Part shown: piece by piece, positions 26,026 through 34,859 of the stretch
How positions within the stretch are numbered: the stretch's first letter is position 1
Layout of the letters: the number at the start of each line of letters is the position of its first letter
NCBI GenBank assembly: GCA_937923255.1
Contig: CALAIL010000010.1
Location: forward strand, 1 to 40,432
DNA: 40,432 nt
Direction of reading: 5' to 3'
Source: an uncultured Propionivibrio sp.
GTDB lineage: Bacteria > Pseudomonadota > Gammaproteobacteria > Burkholderiales > Rhodocyclaceae
The notes under the pieces: model-generated
Database searches by the model: none
The model's input: only the letters and a program-made list of their open reading frames with translations
What the model was told of the DNA's origin: nothing
Made by a program: the position numbers and the translations under genes

Positions 26026-28061
26026 ACCACGTGACCACACAGACACCGGAAAAAACGCTGGAAACCGGCCGCCCGTGGCCGCTCGGATCACGCTGGGATG
26101 GCGCCGGCGTCAATTTTGCCCTGTTTTCGGCGCATGCCGCGCGCGTCGAATTATGTCTGCTTGACGGTGGGCAGGAACGCCGCCTGACGCTACCCGGGAA
26201 AACCGACCAGGTCTGGCACGGCTATCTGCCCGGCGCACGCCCCGGCCTGCGCTACGGCTATCGCGTCTATGGGCCGGAGGAAGGGGAAGCGTGCGCGGCA
26301 GTCCTCGGCAACCGCTTTGCCCCCCAACACCTGCTGCTCGACCCCTATGCGCGCGAACTGGCCGGCGACCGGCAGCTTTCCCAGGCCGACTCCGGCACCA
26401 GCGATGCTGCCGCCTGGGCCCTCCTGGCATCCTGCGTCGCCGACCCCACTTCCTTCGATTGGGGCAACGATGCCCCGCCTGATATTCCACTGGCCGATTC
26501 GGTGATTTATGAGATTCACGTCAAAGGCGCCACGCAAACGCATCCCGACGTTCCCGAAGCACAGCGTGGGACCTATGCCGGCCTCGCTTCTCCCGCCATG
26601 CTGCAGCACTTCAAGAAGCTCGGCGTCACTGCTCTTGAATTGTTGCCGGTGCATGCCTTCATCGACGAGCCACGACTGACAAGCAGCGGCCTGAAAAATT
26701 ACTGGGGCTACAACACGCTGGCCTTTTTCGCACCGGAATTACGCTACGCCGGCGGAGAACAGCCGGTCATTGATGAATTCCGCACAATGGTGCGGACACT
26801 GCACCGTGAAGGCATCGAGATCATTCTCGATGTCGTTTTCAACCACACGGCCGAGAGTGACGAATCCGGCCCGACGCTGAGTTTTCGTGGCATCGACAAC
26901 GTCAGCTACTACCGCCTGCCGGCCGACGACCCGATGCGCTATGAAAACTTCAGTGGCTGCGGCAATACGCTGAATCTCGCGCATCCGCGCGTTTTGCAAC
27001 TGGTCATGGACGCACTGCGTTACTGGGTCGAGGAAATGCACGTCGACGGCTTCCGCTTCGATCTGGCCACGGCACTGACGCGCGAAAGCGCCTTTCTCGC
27101 CGCGATCCGCCAGGACCCGGTGCTCCAGCGCGTCAAGTTGATTGCCGAACCCTGGGATCTGGGCATGGATGGCTATCGGCTCGGCCACTTCCCGCCCGGC
27201 TGGAGCGAGTGGAACGATCGTTTCCGCGATGACGTGCGCGCCTTCTGGCTGACGGGAGAGGCCGGTATCGGCGCACTGGCACAGCGGCTGGCCGGGTCGA
27301 GCGAAGTTTTCCGGCATGATGGGCGTCTGCCGCAGGCGGGCATCAATTTCATCACCGCACACGACGGCTTTACCCTGCGCGATCTGGTCAGCTACCGGCA
27401 CAAACACAATGCGGCGAACGGCGAAGGCAACCGCGACGGCCACAGCCATAATTTTTCGTCGAACTGCGGCGTCGAGGGCGACAGCGACGACCCCGTCGTC
27501 AACGAATGCCGACGCCGTCTGCAACGCGCCCTGCTTGCCACCTTGTTTGCCGCGCAGGGCGTACCGATGCTGCAAGGCGGTGACGAAATTGGCCGTACGC
27601 AACGGGGCAACAACAACGCCTATTGTCAGGATAATCCGCTGACCTGGCTCGACTGGGCACATGCTGATAGTGAACTGTTCGACTTTACGGCCGGCCTGAT
27701 TGCGCTGCGCAAGCGGCTGCCACACTTGCGCCGGCGCGCCTGGTTGACCGGCCGTTCCGCGGCGTGTGGACGCCGCGATGTCATCTGGCAGCATGCCGAA
27801 GGACGCGAAATGCGCCAGGACGACTGGCAGGCAACACCGTCGGGCGTGCAACAAAATACGCTCGGCTGCCTGCTTGATGACGCTGCCGGGAAGCTGCTGC
27901 TGCTCTTCAATCGCAGCGCCGACGCGCAGCACTTTGTTTTGCCGACGGGCCGCTGGCAAATGCTGTGCGACACTGCCGCCGACGTGCCATTCGCCGAACG
28001 CAGCGTGTGCAGCTGCACGACGCTGGCGGGCCGCAGCGTGCAGTGGCTGCGGCAAGACTGA
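26013..28061 (+). CDS. glgX: Glycogen debranching enzyme (isoamylase type)
   Basis: GlgX removes the short side chains left by phosphorylase. The 682-residue protein has an N-terminal CBM48 ([18 protein letters not shown]). Its GH13 barrel has [32 protein letters not shown] with the nucleophile, IAEPWDLG with the acid, and [28 protein letters not shown] is typical for GlgX. The ATG at 26013 overlaps glgB by 13 bp. A GTG at 26031 follows a GGGAG sequence by about 11 bp and is a plausible alternative that avoids the overlap. malQ begins 53 bp after the stop. Confidence 0.95.
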   Translation: MGALNHVTTQTPEKTLETGRPWPLGSRWDGAGVNFALFSAHAARVELCLLDGGQERRLTLPGKTDQVWHGYLPGARPGLRYGYRVYGPEEGEACAAVLGNRFAPQHLLLDPYARELAGDRQLSQADSGTSDAAAWALLASCVADPTSFDWGNDAPPDIPLADSVIYEIHVKGATQTHPDVPEAQRGTYAGLASPAMLQHFKKLGVTALELLPVHAFIDEPRLTSSGLKNYWGYNTLAFFAPELRYAGGEQPVIDEFRTMVRTLHREGIEIILDVVFNHTAESDESGPTLSFRGIDNVSYYRLPADDPMRYENFSGCGNTLNLAHPRVLQLVMDALRYWVEEMHVDGFRFDLATALTRESAFLAAIRQDPVLQRVKLIAEPWDLGMDGYRLGHFPPGWSEWNDRFRDDVRAFWLTGEAGIGALAQRLAGSSEVFRHDGRLPQAGINFITAHDGFTLRDLVSYRHKHNAANGEGNRDGHSHNFSSNCGVEGDSDDPVVNECRRRLQRALLATLFAAQGVPMLQGGDEIGRTQRGNNNAYCQDNPLTWLDWAHADSELFDFTAGLIALRKRLPHLRRRAWLTGRSAACGRRDVIWQHAEGREMRQDDWQATPSGVQQNTLGCLLDDAAGKLLLLFNRSADAQHFVLPTGRWQMLCDTAADVPFAERSVCSCTTLAGRSVQWLRQD

Positions 28062-28114
28062 CCAGCCAATCGTTGCGGATAACAACGGACACTGGAATTT
28101 TTACTGGGATTTTC

Positions 28115-29674
28115 ATGTCAAGCAAACGACTCAGCGGCATTCTGCTGCACCCGACCTCATTACCCGGCCCGCATGGTTCCGGCGACTTTGGCGAAGCCGC
28201 CCGGCATTTCATCGACTGGCTGGCTGCCGGCGCACAGACGCTCTGGCAAATTCTGCCGCTGAGCGGCATCGGTCCCGGCAATTCGCCCTATATGAGTCCA
28301 TCAGCCTTCGCCGGTAACGAACTGCTGATCGACCTGACGCAACTGCACCATAGCGGCTGGCTGCGCGCTGAGGACATTGCGCCCGAATCCGCGCTGCGCG
28401 ACGAGCGTGTCGACTACTCGGCCGTGATCCCCTACCGCATGCGGCGCCTGCGTCTGGCGGCCGAACGCTTTTTCAGCGAAACGCACGGGCACGAGGAAGC
28501 CCATCAGGACTTTGCCGCCTTCTGCGCCGAAGCACAGTCATGGCTGGACGATTACGCGCTGTTCATGGCGCTCGATCAACAATACGGCGGCGAGGGCAAA
28601 CTTTGGCAGGATTGGCCCGCGACATTGGCGCTGCGAGACCCCGATGCCCTGCAAGAAGCCGCGCAAACGCTGGCCGGCGAATGCGATTTCTGGAAATTCT
28701 GCCAATGGTGTTTCGACCGCCAATGGCACGCGATCAAGCAATATGCCAATGAACGCGGCATTCGCATCATCGGCGACATGCCCATTTTTGTTTCCGCACA
28801 TAGCGCCGATGTCTGGATGCATCAAGCGCTGTTCGATCTAGGCGCCGACGGCCGCCCGCGCGTCATTGCCGGCGTCCCGCCCGATTACTTCAGCGCTACG
28901 GGGCAGCGCTGGGGCAACCCGCTCTATCGCTGGAATATTCACGCACAGAACGGCTATCGCTGGTGGATCGCGCGTATCCGGCGCGTGCTCTCACTCTGCG
29001 ACGGCGTGCGCATCGACCACTTCCGCGGCTTTGAGTCCTACTGGGAAATTCCCGCCGATGCGGAGATGGCCGTTCACGGCCACTGGCAGCCGGGGCCCGG
29101 CCTCGCCCTCTTCGAGGCCATTCGCCAGGCCGGCCTATTCGATGAGATGAACAACGCGGACGGCGGTACCCCAGAAATCTTCGCCGAAGACCTCGGCATC
29201 CTCACCCCGGAAGTCGTTGCCCTGCGCCGTACCGTCGGTCTGCCCGGCATGCGCATCCTGCAATTTGCTTTCGACGGTCAAAGCGACAACCTCTACCTGC
29301 CGCATAACTTTACGCCGGACACCGTCGTCTATACCGGTACCCACGACAATGACACCAGCCTCGGCTGGTGGAACGCGCTCGGCACGCACCAGCAGGACGA
29401 TGTACGCCGTTACCTCGATACCGACGGCAGCGCCATCCATTGGGCGCTGATCCGCGCCGCCGCCGCTTCGGTTGCCGCGATCAGCATCGTCCCCATGCAA
29501 GACGTGCTTGGCCTCGATACGCACAGCCGCATGAACCAACCTGGACAAAGCCACGGCAACTGGGAATGGCGCTTCCAGTGGCGTCAGGTCGAACCCTGGC
29601 ACGCCGGGCGCCTCGCCGAACTGGCGCATCTATACGGCCGCCACCCCAACGCCCCTCAGCCGGCATTTGCATAA
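28115..29674 (+). CDS. malQ: 4-alpha-glucanotransferase (amylomaltase)
   Basis: MalQ moves maltodextrin segments between chains and lengthens the short glucans released by debranching, so that phosphorylase can use them. The 519-residue length is that of the short, domain-minimal bacterial and plant type, without the E. coli N-terminal extension. Visible motifs are PYMSPSAFAGNELLIDL near residue 55, the nucleophile in DGVRIDHFRGFESYW, the acid in EDLGILTPEV, and GTHDNDT. GGGA lies 6 bp before the ATG, which fits the conserved RLSGILLHPTSLPG start. It is the last gene of the glg series. Confidence 0.96.
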   Translation: MSSKRLSGILLHPTSLPGPHGSGDFGEAARHFIDWLAAGAQTLWQILPLSGIGPGNSPYMSPSAFAGNELLIDLTQLHHSGWLRAEDIAPESALRDERVDYSAVIPYRMRRLRLAAERFFSETHGHEEAHQDFAAFCAEAQSWLDDYALFMALDQQYGGEGKLWQDWPATLALRDPDALQEAAQTLAGECDFWKFCQWCFDRQWHAIKQYANERGIRIIGDMPIFVSAHSADVWMHQALFDLGADGRPRVIAGVPPDYFSATGQRWGNPLYRWNIHAQNGYRWWIARIRRVLSLCDGVRIDHFRGFESYWEIPADAEMAVHGHWQPGPGLALFEAIRQAGLFDEMNNADGGTPEIFAEDLGILTPEVVALRRTVGLPGMRILQFAFDGQSDNLYLPHNFTPDTVVYTGTHDNDTSLGWWNALGTHQQDDVRRYLDTDGSAIHWALIRAAAASVAAISIVPMQDVLGLDTHSRMNQPGQSHGNWEWRFQWRQVEPWHAGRLAELAHLYGRHPNAPQPAFA

Positions 29675-29791
29675 CGCCCGCGCCGCGATGCGCCTGCTTC
29701 CGTGCATCGCGCCATGCCACGGCATTCGACGCCATTGCGTGCCCCTGCTGAAACATTCCAGCGCATTTCCTGAATGCCATTTTCTGAATGC

Positions 29792-29797
29792 TATACT
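29792..29797 (+). promoter_or_regulatory. Possible -10 box of the DUF2934 gene
   Basis: TATACT stands 37 bp before the ATG of the following gene, which suggests its own promoter separate from the glg operon. The -35 region is poor. The sequence upstream holds a short direct repeat (TGAATGC twice). Confidence 0.35.
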
Positions 29798-29834
29798 GAA
29801 AGTGCACCGTCCCCAACCCCTGAAAGGAAGCGCA

Positions 29835-30224
29835 ATGACCGGCACCGCAAAAACCACCAGAAAGGGAACTGCCGCCGCTAAACCGGCCGCAAAATCCGCT
29901 GCAAAGACCGCAGCCACCACCAAGAAACCGGCGGCCAAGGCAAATGCCGCAGCCTTAAACAAGGCCGCAGTACAACCTGCACCGAAAAAAACGGTTAAAA
30001 CAGCGAACAGGCCTGCCGGCCCATCGACGGCGCCCGCTCCAGTTTCCCCGCCTCCCGTCGAGATCGTGCAAAAAAGATTGATCGTCGTTAGTGAGGACGA
30101 GCGCTATCGTATGATTGCCGAGGCCGCTTACTACCGCGCCGAGAACAGTCAGTTCCAAAGCGATCCGGTCAGCGACTGGGTCGAGGCGGAAAAGGAAATC
30201 GCCACCCTGCTCGGCAAGGACTAA
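29835..30224 (+). CDS. Lys/Ala/Pro-rich protein with C-terminal DUF2934 domain
   Basis: The 129-residue protein has a basic, low-complexity N-terminal half (repeated TAKTT, AAAKPAAKS, APKK), which resembles histone H1-like bacterial proteins. The C-terminal part is a DUF2934 domain, RYRMIAEAAYYRAE, SDWVEAEKEI. DUF2934 proteins are often found near glycogen and trehalose genes, but their function is unknown; binding to nucleic acid by the tail is inferred only. A good GAAAGGAAG site precedes the ATG. The gene lies 160 bp beyond malQ and is followed by an intrinsic terminator. Confidence 0.8.
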   Translation: MTGTAKTTRKGTAAAKPAAKSAAKTAATTKKPAAKANAAALNKAAVQPAPKKTVKTANRPAGPSTAPAPVSPPPVEIVQKRLIVVSEDERYRMIAEAAYYRAENSQFQSDPVSDWVEAEKEIATLLGKD

Positions 30225-30240
30225 AAAAACCGGCGGCGGC

Positions 30241-30276
30241 ACGGCGAGTGAGACTCGGCCGGGCGTCGCCGTTTTT
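30241..30276 (+). terminator. Intrinsic terminator after the DUF2934 gene
   Basis: ACGGCGA (30241-30247) pairs with TCGCCGT (30266-30272) over 7 bp and is followed by four more T residues. It starts 16 bp after the stop codon. The loop is long but contains a small inner pairing (GAG/CTC). Confidence 0.65.
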
Positions 30277-30721
30277 GCGCGTATGCGCGCACTTTATCCG
30301 GTATCCCGACACGAATGCACAATGCCTGAATACGACGCCAGCAAGACAGCGCCCATATCTGAATCGGTCTACGGTCAAGTCCTTTAACCGGCGTATCTGG
30401 GGCGACGGAGAAACAAATACAAAGGGGGCGACAAACCCGCAAGCTTAACGAAAACGCCGATACTCACCGTGCAGCGTATCTATGGCAATCAACCGCATGC
30501 AGACGAAACCGGCGTTTTCCTCGACCGGCGCTACCCAAGACCGCTGGTTTTCGCACCTCTCCGTGACCGTGCCTAAAGAAGGCGCCAGCAGGGAATAGTG
30601 CGAACCAGTTGGCGCTCCCGAATACGGCTCCCTGCCCCAGCGCCTTTCCCCGTTGATTCGGGCGGAAACTGTAACCAACCCATCATCCGTCGCCGCAGGC
30701 GCCACTCTGCCTGCCGCCCCG
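30277..30721. other. Intergenic region with one doubtful minus-strand frame
   Basis: No recognisable gene is present. A minus-strand frame of 86 codons (30705-30445) could encode a small protein that begins MAPAATDDGLVTV, but it has no clear ribosome site, and third codon positions are less G+C-biased than in neighbours. It is noted but not called. Confidence 0.4.
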
Positions 30722-30727
30722 TATAAT
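30722..30727 (+). promoter_or_regulatory. Consensus -10 box upstream of the second dehydrogenase
   Basis: A perfect TATAAT lies 31 bp before the ATG at 30759. The sequence 17 bp upstream does not give a good -35 box. A GGAG ribosome site lies between the box and the start. Confidence 0.5.
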
Positions 30728-30758
30728 CCCCTGTACCCCCAAGCACGGAGAAAAAACC

Positions 30759-31508
30759 ATGAACCACATCGAGAACAAGGTCGTCATCATCACCGGCGCC
30801 TCATCGGGCATCGGCGAAGCCACCGCTTACAAGCTGGCCGAAGCGGGCGCCAAGCTGGTGCTGGGCGCGCGCCGTGAAGAAAAACTCAAAGCCATCGCCG
30901 ACAGCATCAATGGCAAGGGCGGCGCTGCGGTCTATCGCGTGACCGACGTCGTCAATCCCTCAGACAGCAAAGCACTGGTACAACTCGCGCTGGATAGTTT
31001 TGGCAAAGTGGACGCCATCTTCCTCAATGCCGGGCTGATGCCGAACTCGCCCTTCGCTGCGCTGGAAACTGACAACTGGAACGCGATGGTGGACGTCAAT
31101 ATCAAAGGCGTCCTGAATGGCATCGCCGCCGTGCTGCCGACGTTCATCGCACAAAAATCCGGACATGTGCTGGCGACTTCGTCGGTGGCCGGGCTGAAAG
31201 CCTACCCGGGCGCGGGCGTGTACTGCGGCACTAAATGGGCGGTCAAGGCCATCATGGAATCGTTGCGCATGGAGTCGGCCCAGGCGAGAACAAACATCCG
31301 CACCGCAACCATCTACCCGGCGGCGGTGCAGTCCGAACTGGTCGATCACATCACCGACAGCGCCACCTCCGGCGGCTACCGCAAGCTCTACGACACTTAC
31401 GAAATCCCCGCCGAACGCGTTGCCAGCGTGGTCGCCTTCGCCCTGAACCAGCCGGATGACACCAATATCAGCGAGTTCACCATCGGCCCGACCACCCAGC
31501 CGTGGTAA
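30759..31508 (+). CDS. Short-chain dehydrogenase/reductase (YdfG-like)
   Basis: This 249-residue SDR has TGASSGIG near residue 13, LNAGLMPNSPF near 88, a catalytic serine in LATSSVAGLKAYPG, and YCGTKWAVKAIMESLRME with Tyr and Lys. The C-terminal SEFTIGPTTQPW resembles the YdfG/3-hydroxy acid dehydrogenase group, which reduces small hydroxy or oxo acids with NADP(H). The substrate is an inference. A GGAG site precedes the ATG and a consensus -10 box lies upstream. The gene converges with the malic enzyme across a bidirectional terminator. Confidence 0.87.
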   Translation: MNHIENKVVIITGASSGIGEATAYKLAEAGAKLVLGARREEKLKAIADSINGKGGAAVYRVTDVVNPSDSKALVQLALDSFGKVDAIFLNAGLMPNSPFAALETDNWNAMVDVNIKGVLNGIAAVLPTFIAQKSGHVLATSSVAGLKAYPGAGVYCGTKWAVKAIMESLRMESAQARTNIRTATIYPAAVQSELVDHITDSATSGGYRKLYDTYEIPAERVASVVAFALNQPDDTNISEFTIGPTTQPW

Positions 31509-31635
31509 TACCCAGCCCAGGAACAACCTGAATGTAACGGGTCTCCTCACCGTATTACTGGAATCTGTCCGCAGCGCACTGCTTTTTCGGCCTGATTTTT
31601 GGAATGAAGCGATATGCGCTCATTGGGTAAAAAAG

Positions 31636-31660
31636 AAACCGCCCCGAAGGGCGGTTTTTT
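31636..31660. terminator. Bidirectional intrinsic terminator
   Basis: AAACCGCCC (31636-31644) pairs perfectly with GGGCGGTTT (31649-31657) around a CGAA tetraloop. A T6 run ends the plus-strand side and an A-rich run precedes the stem, so it can end transcription of both the dehydrogenase and the malic enzyme. Confidence 0.92.
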
Positions 31661-31672
31661 GCGACCAGGCGA

Positions 31673-33310
31673 TTAACTGTAACGCGGCTGCCACATTGCA
31701 TCCTGCACCGCCTGCACCCAATTATCCATCTGCTTGGTGGCGACACCGTCTTTCACCGCCTGTTTGGCGACGGCGACCGCGACGGTGGCGGACGAGGCGC
31801 GCAGGTTATCCACCGGCGGCAACAGCGATGCGCCTACGTCTTGCGGGTTGACCTGTGAAGCGACGGCTTCGGCGGCAGCAAGCAGCATGCCGTCGGTAAC
31901 GTGTTTGGCGCCAGAGACGATGACACCCAGGCCGAGGCCGGGGTAAAGCATGGCATTGTTGGCCTGACCAATGACGTAATTCACGCCTTTATACGGCACG
32001 GGCGGCACGGGAATACCGACCGACAGCAACGCCTTTCCGTCCGACCAGGCAATGGCGTCAGCGGGCATCACTTCGATGCGCTCGGTCGGGTTGGATAGCG
32101 GCAACAGGATGGGGCGCTCCACCCCGGCGCACAGCGCCTTGACGACGGCTTCGGTAAAGGCGCCGTGATCGGTGGACGTGCCGATAAGGATAGTCGGCTT
32201 CACCTGCTTCACCACTTCGAGCAGGCTGATTTTGCCGTCCGCTTTCTGCCAGCCGGCCACTTCGGCGGCGGGGCGGGCATATGCCTGCTGATAGTCGGGC
32301 AGATCGGCCATATCGTCGGTAACAAGACCGTTGCGGTCGATCAGCCACACCCGTTTCTTCGCTTCTTCGCGCGAGAGGCCGTCGCGTTCCATCGCCGCGC
32401 TGATTTGATCCGCCATGCCGGTGCCCGCCGTGCCCGCGCCGTAAACGACCAACCGCTGTTCGGCGAAGGTTTGCTTAGTGACTTTCAGCCCGGAGAAGAC
32501 GGCGGCCATAACGATGGCGCCCGTGCCCTGCATATCGTCGTTGAAAATACGGTATTTATCGCGGTTCTGTACAAGGATGCGGCGGGCATTGGACGGGCCG
32601 AAGTCTTCAAAATGCAGCAGCGCGTGCGGGAAGAGTTCCGTCGCCACTTTCAGGTATTCGGCGATCAGCGCATCGTAACGTTCGCCGCGCACGCGGGCGT
32701 GGCGATTGCCGAGGTAGGCGGGGTCATTGAGCAGTGCTTCGTTGTCGGTGCCGACATCAAGATTGACAGCGATGGTGCGCGCGGGGTGGATACCTGCCGC
32801 TGCGGTGTACACCGCCAGCTTGCCCACGGAAATATCCGTGCCGTTCACGCCCCAGTCGCCGATGCCGAGGATTTCTTCCGCGTCCGATACCACCAGCAAA
32901 TCGACATCATCCGCGCCGAGGCCCAGCGTCGCAAACGAAGCGCGGATATTCTCCGGATGGTTCACATCGAGATACACAGCGCGCGAGCGGCGGTAATCGC
33001 GACTCCACTGCTTGATCGCCTCGCCGACGGTCGGGTCATAAACAATCGGCAGCATTTCCGCGAGATGATCAGTCAAGAGCTTGTAGTAGAGCACCTCGTT
33101 GCGGTTGTGCAGCTGGTCGAGAAAAATATATTTCTCCATGTCATCCTCGTAGGACGCGAACTGGCGATAGGCGCGCGCCGCCTGCTGGTCGAGGGTTTCC
33201 ACGGCGACGGGCAGTCGGCCTGTGAGGCCATATTTTGCACGTTCATCGGCCGTGAACGCGGTGCCTTTGTTGGTCAGCGGGTTTTGCATGACATCGGGGG
33301 TATTACTCAT
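31673..33310 (-). CDS. NAD-dependent malic enzyme (or malolactic enzyme)
   Basis: The 545-residue protein belongs to the large malic enzyme family, which decarboxylates malate to pyruvate. Visible are the YDPTVGEAI region near residue 90, GILGIGDWG near 150, and NLDVGTDNE. FEDFGPSNARRIL and FNDDMQGTGAIVMAAV give metal and substrate residues. The second Rossmann part has VYGAGTAGTGMAD. LLPLSNPTERIEV and YPGLGLGV follow. GGAG lies before the ATG. The next gene on the same strand is an AEC-family carrier, the kind of permease linked to malate use in several bacteria. Malic and malolactic enzymes are close, and sequence alone does not separate them here. Confidence 0.9.
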   Translation of the reverse strand: MSNTPDVMQNPLTNKGTAFTADERAKYGLTGRLPVAVETLDQQAARAYRQFASYEDDMEKYIFLDQLHNRNEVLYYKLLTDHLAEMLPIVYDPTVGEAIKQWSRDYRRSRAVYLDVNHPENIRASFATLGLGADDVDLLVVSDAEEILGIGDWGVNGTDISVGKLAVYTAAAGIHPARTIAVNLDVGTDNEALLNDPAYLGNRHARVRGERYDALIAEYLKVATELFPHALLHFEDFGPSNARRILVQNRDKYRIFNDDMQGTGAIVMAAVFSGLKVTKQTFAEQRLVVYGAGTAGTGMADQISAAMERDGLSREEAKKRVWLIDRNGLVTDDMADLPDYQQAYARPAAEVAGWQKADGKISLLEVVKQVKPTILIGTSTDHGAFTEAVVKALCAGVERPILLPLSNPTERIEVMPADAIAWSDGKALLSVGIPVPPVPYKGVNYVIGQANNAMLYPGLGLGVIVSGAKHVTDGMLLAAAEAVASQVNPQDVGASLLPPVDNLRASSATVAVAVAKQAVKDGVATKQMDNWVQAVQDAMWQPRYS

Positions 33311-33345
33311 CGTTGTCTCCTATGGGGATATTGAAGGGAAAGGGT

Positions 33346-34311
33346 TTAAAGGGGCAGCCATGCCAGCAGCCAATCCACCAGCGGCACTACCACCACAAAG
33401 AGCAGCGTGCTGGTGGTCACAACATTGGTGGCGAAGCGCACGTCGCCCCTGGCCTCGTTCGCCAGAATCGGCAGGACAGCCAACGCGGATACGGACGACT
33501 GCACAATCAAAGTCTTGGCCTCCGCCGCAGGCAGCGCCAGCCAACTTTTGCCAAGATAAATCAGGACGAACATCAACAGCGGCGCGAAGACAAATTTACC
33601 CAGTAGCGCGGCGATGGTATCGCGGTCGAAGCGGATGCTTGCCAGCCCCGCATCGCACAAGGTGATTCCGATATAGAGAAGCGAAAGCGGCGTTACCGTC
33701 GCGCCGATATAGCCGAGCGCGGCATGGGCGAATGACGGCACCGGAATATCGGCCAGCAGGAAGAGCATCGCCAGCAAAAAGCCCAAGAGCGGCGCGGGCA
33801 ACAGTTTTTTCCAGTCAAATTTTTTCTGCGGTGCGGCGGATTGTCCGGGCAGCGGGTCGCGGGCAATCAGAAAGACCCCGAACGCCCAGGTCGAGACCGT
33901 ATTCAACACGTAATAGACCAGAAAATACGGCATGGCCGCATCGCTGAACAGCGCCACATTGAGCGGCAGGCCGATAAAAATCGTATTGGCATTAACGATG
34001 GTGTTGATAAATACCCCACGCCGCCCCGGACGCACCTTCAATACCTTCACCATCAGCCAGGCCATCGGATAACCCAACAAAAGCGATGCCACACCATATA
34101 TCAGTCCGTCCGATAATGCGGTGAGCTGGCCGCGGTGAAGATACGTCAGCACCGACACGAAAATCGATGCCGGTAGCGCAATATTCATAATCAGCCGCGA
34201 GATGTTGGCGGCGAACGTATCGGCAAACCAGCCGCGCTGTCGCAACGCGAAACCCAGCGCAATCAGCAACACGACGGACAGGACACTTTCCACAGCGGTG
34301 AGGAAGATCAT
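33346..34311 (-). CDS. AEC-family transporter (auxin efflux carrier / malate permease type)
   Basis: This carrier of about 321 residues has roughly ten membrane helices in two halves separated by a short charged loop (PLPGQSAAPQKKFDWKK, near residue 170). The family motif of the broken helix appears as NANTIFIGLPLNVALF near residue 110. The ATG at 34311 (MIFLTAVESVL) is preferred over one six codons earlier because GAGG lies 8 bp upstream of it and it begins the first helix. AEC members export or import small organic anions. The malic enzyme 35 bp downstream suggests malate, which is inference. Confidence 0.87.
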   Translation of the reverse strand: MIFLTAVESVLSVVLLIALGFALRQRGWFADTFAANISRLIMNIALPASIFVSVLTYLHRGQLTALSDGLIYGVASLLLGYPMAWLMVKVLKVRPGRRGVFINTIVNANTIFIGLPLNVALFSDAAMPYFLVYYVLNTVSTWAFGVFLIARDPLPGQSAAPQKKFDWKKLLPAPLLGFLLAMLFLLADIPVPSFAHAALGYIGATVTPLSLLYIGITLCDAGLASIRFDRDTIAALLGKFVFAPLLMFVLIYLGKSWLALPAAEAKTLIVQSSVSALAVLPILANEARGDVRFATNVVTTSTLLFVVVVPLVDWLLAWLPL

Positions 34312-34504
34312 GGGTGGCGCCTCGGCCATAACCGGCGGAAGAAGAAAGGAAAATCACAATACAGGCGGTAACAGGACAGCCCGCGTCGTCGCATTGTACG
34401 TCCACTATCCAAACTATGAAGATGATTTACCGCATCGAAAACTTCTTAACCACTCCGTCAAAAGGTCGGGCATTCAGCCTGCAAGAGCCAAAAGAAACAG
34501 AGAA
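34312..34504. other. Intergenic region between the AEC carrier and the broken XRE gene
   Basis: No gene is seen. The composition falls toward A+T after about 34340. TTGTAC and TATGAA with a 15-bp spacer near 34397 could be a poor plus-strand promoter for the regulator remnant. Confidence 0.35.
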
Positions 34505-34724
34505 ATGAACCTAAATCATAGCGACATTGCTAAACGCATCGGCAGCGCCATTGTCAAATGCCGCCAGCAAAGTAGGCCTATGCAGGAACAGGTGGCGATG
34601 CTGTACATCGGCAAAGCACGAAGCCGCTTTGCGCATGAAATACGGCCTGTTTATGCTCAACGTCGTGCGCCTGCTCGAACAGGCAGTCAGGGGGGAATAC
34701 CCTATAAGCAGCGTCGAATCATAA
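34505..34724 (+). pseudogene. Frameshifted XRE-family helix-turn-helix regulator
   Basis: From ATG 34505 the frame reads MNLNHSDIAKRIGSAIVK, CRQQSRPMQEQVAMLYIGK, which is the first half of an XRE (Cro/C1-type) helix-turn-helix domain. The continuation HEAALRMKYG, MLNVVRLLEQAV is in the next frame and ends at 34724. The shift occurs in GGCAAAGCACGAAGC at about 34612-34625. A residue before MLYIG also seems lost. The reading frame is therefore broken and the protein is unlikely to fold. A Correia-like repeat starts 10 bp after its stop. Confidence 0.75.
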
Positions 34725-34734
34725 CCATTCCACG

Positions 34735-34825
34735 AATTAAGCTGAGAAGGCGGCGCGTCGAAGGCAGTACAGATAGTTCGGCAAGACGAGCCAACGCGGT
34801 ATCAATCCTATTTGGAACGACTATA
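34735..34825 (+). repeat. Correia-like repeat, copy 1
   Basis: The stretch AAGGCGGCGCG, then CAGTACAGATAGT, CGGCAAG, CGAG, CAACGC, GTA and ending ACTATA follows, in order and spacing, the short form of the Correia repeat enclosed element known from Neisseria genomes as I recall it. The right terminal ACTATA is intact and the left terminal region is degenerate. It stands 10 bp after the broken XRE gene and 34 bp before the CAP-domain gene. The second copy at 39534-39583 is in the same orientation. Confidence 0.6.
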
Positions 34826-34859
34826 CAATCCGCCATTCATCCATAATTCCTCCTCCCCC

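Noticed and set aside
26739..28085. Minus-strand open frame of 448 codons opposite glgX
   Set aside because: It is a shadow of codon bias in glgX; no motif and no start signal.
32165..33334. Plus-strand open frame of 389 codons opposite the malic enzyme
   Set aside because: The minus strand carries a full conserved enzyme with ribosome site; the opposite frame has no recognisable domain.
34202..34846. Plus-strand frame of 214 codons across the AEC gene start, XRE remnant and repeat
   Set aside because: It joins unrelated pieces: antisense of the carrier, the first half of the XRE domain, and the repeat. It is not one gene.
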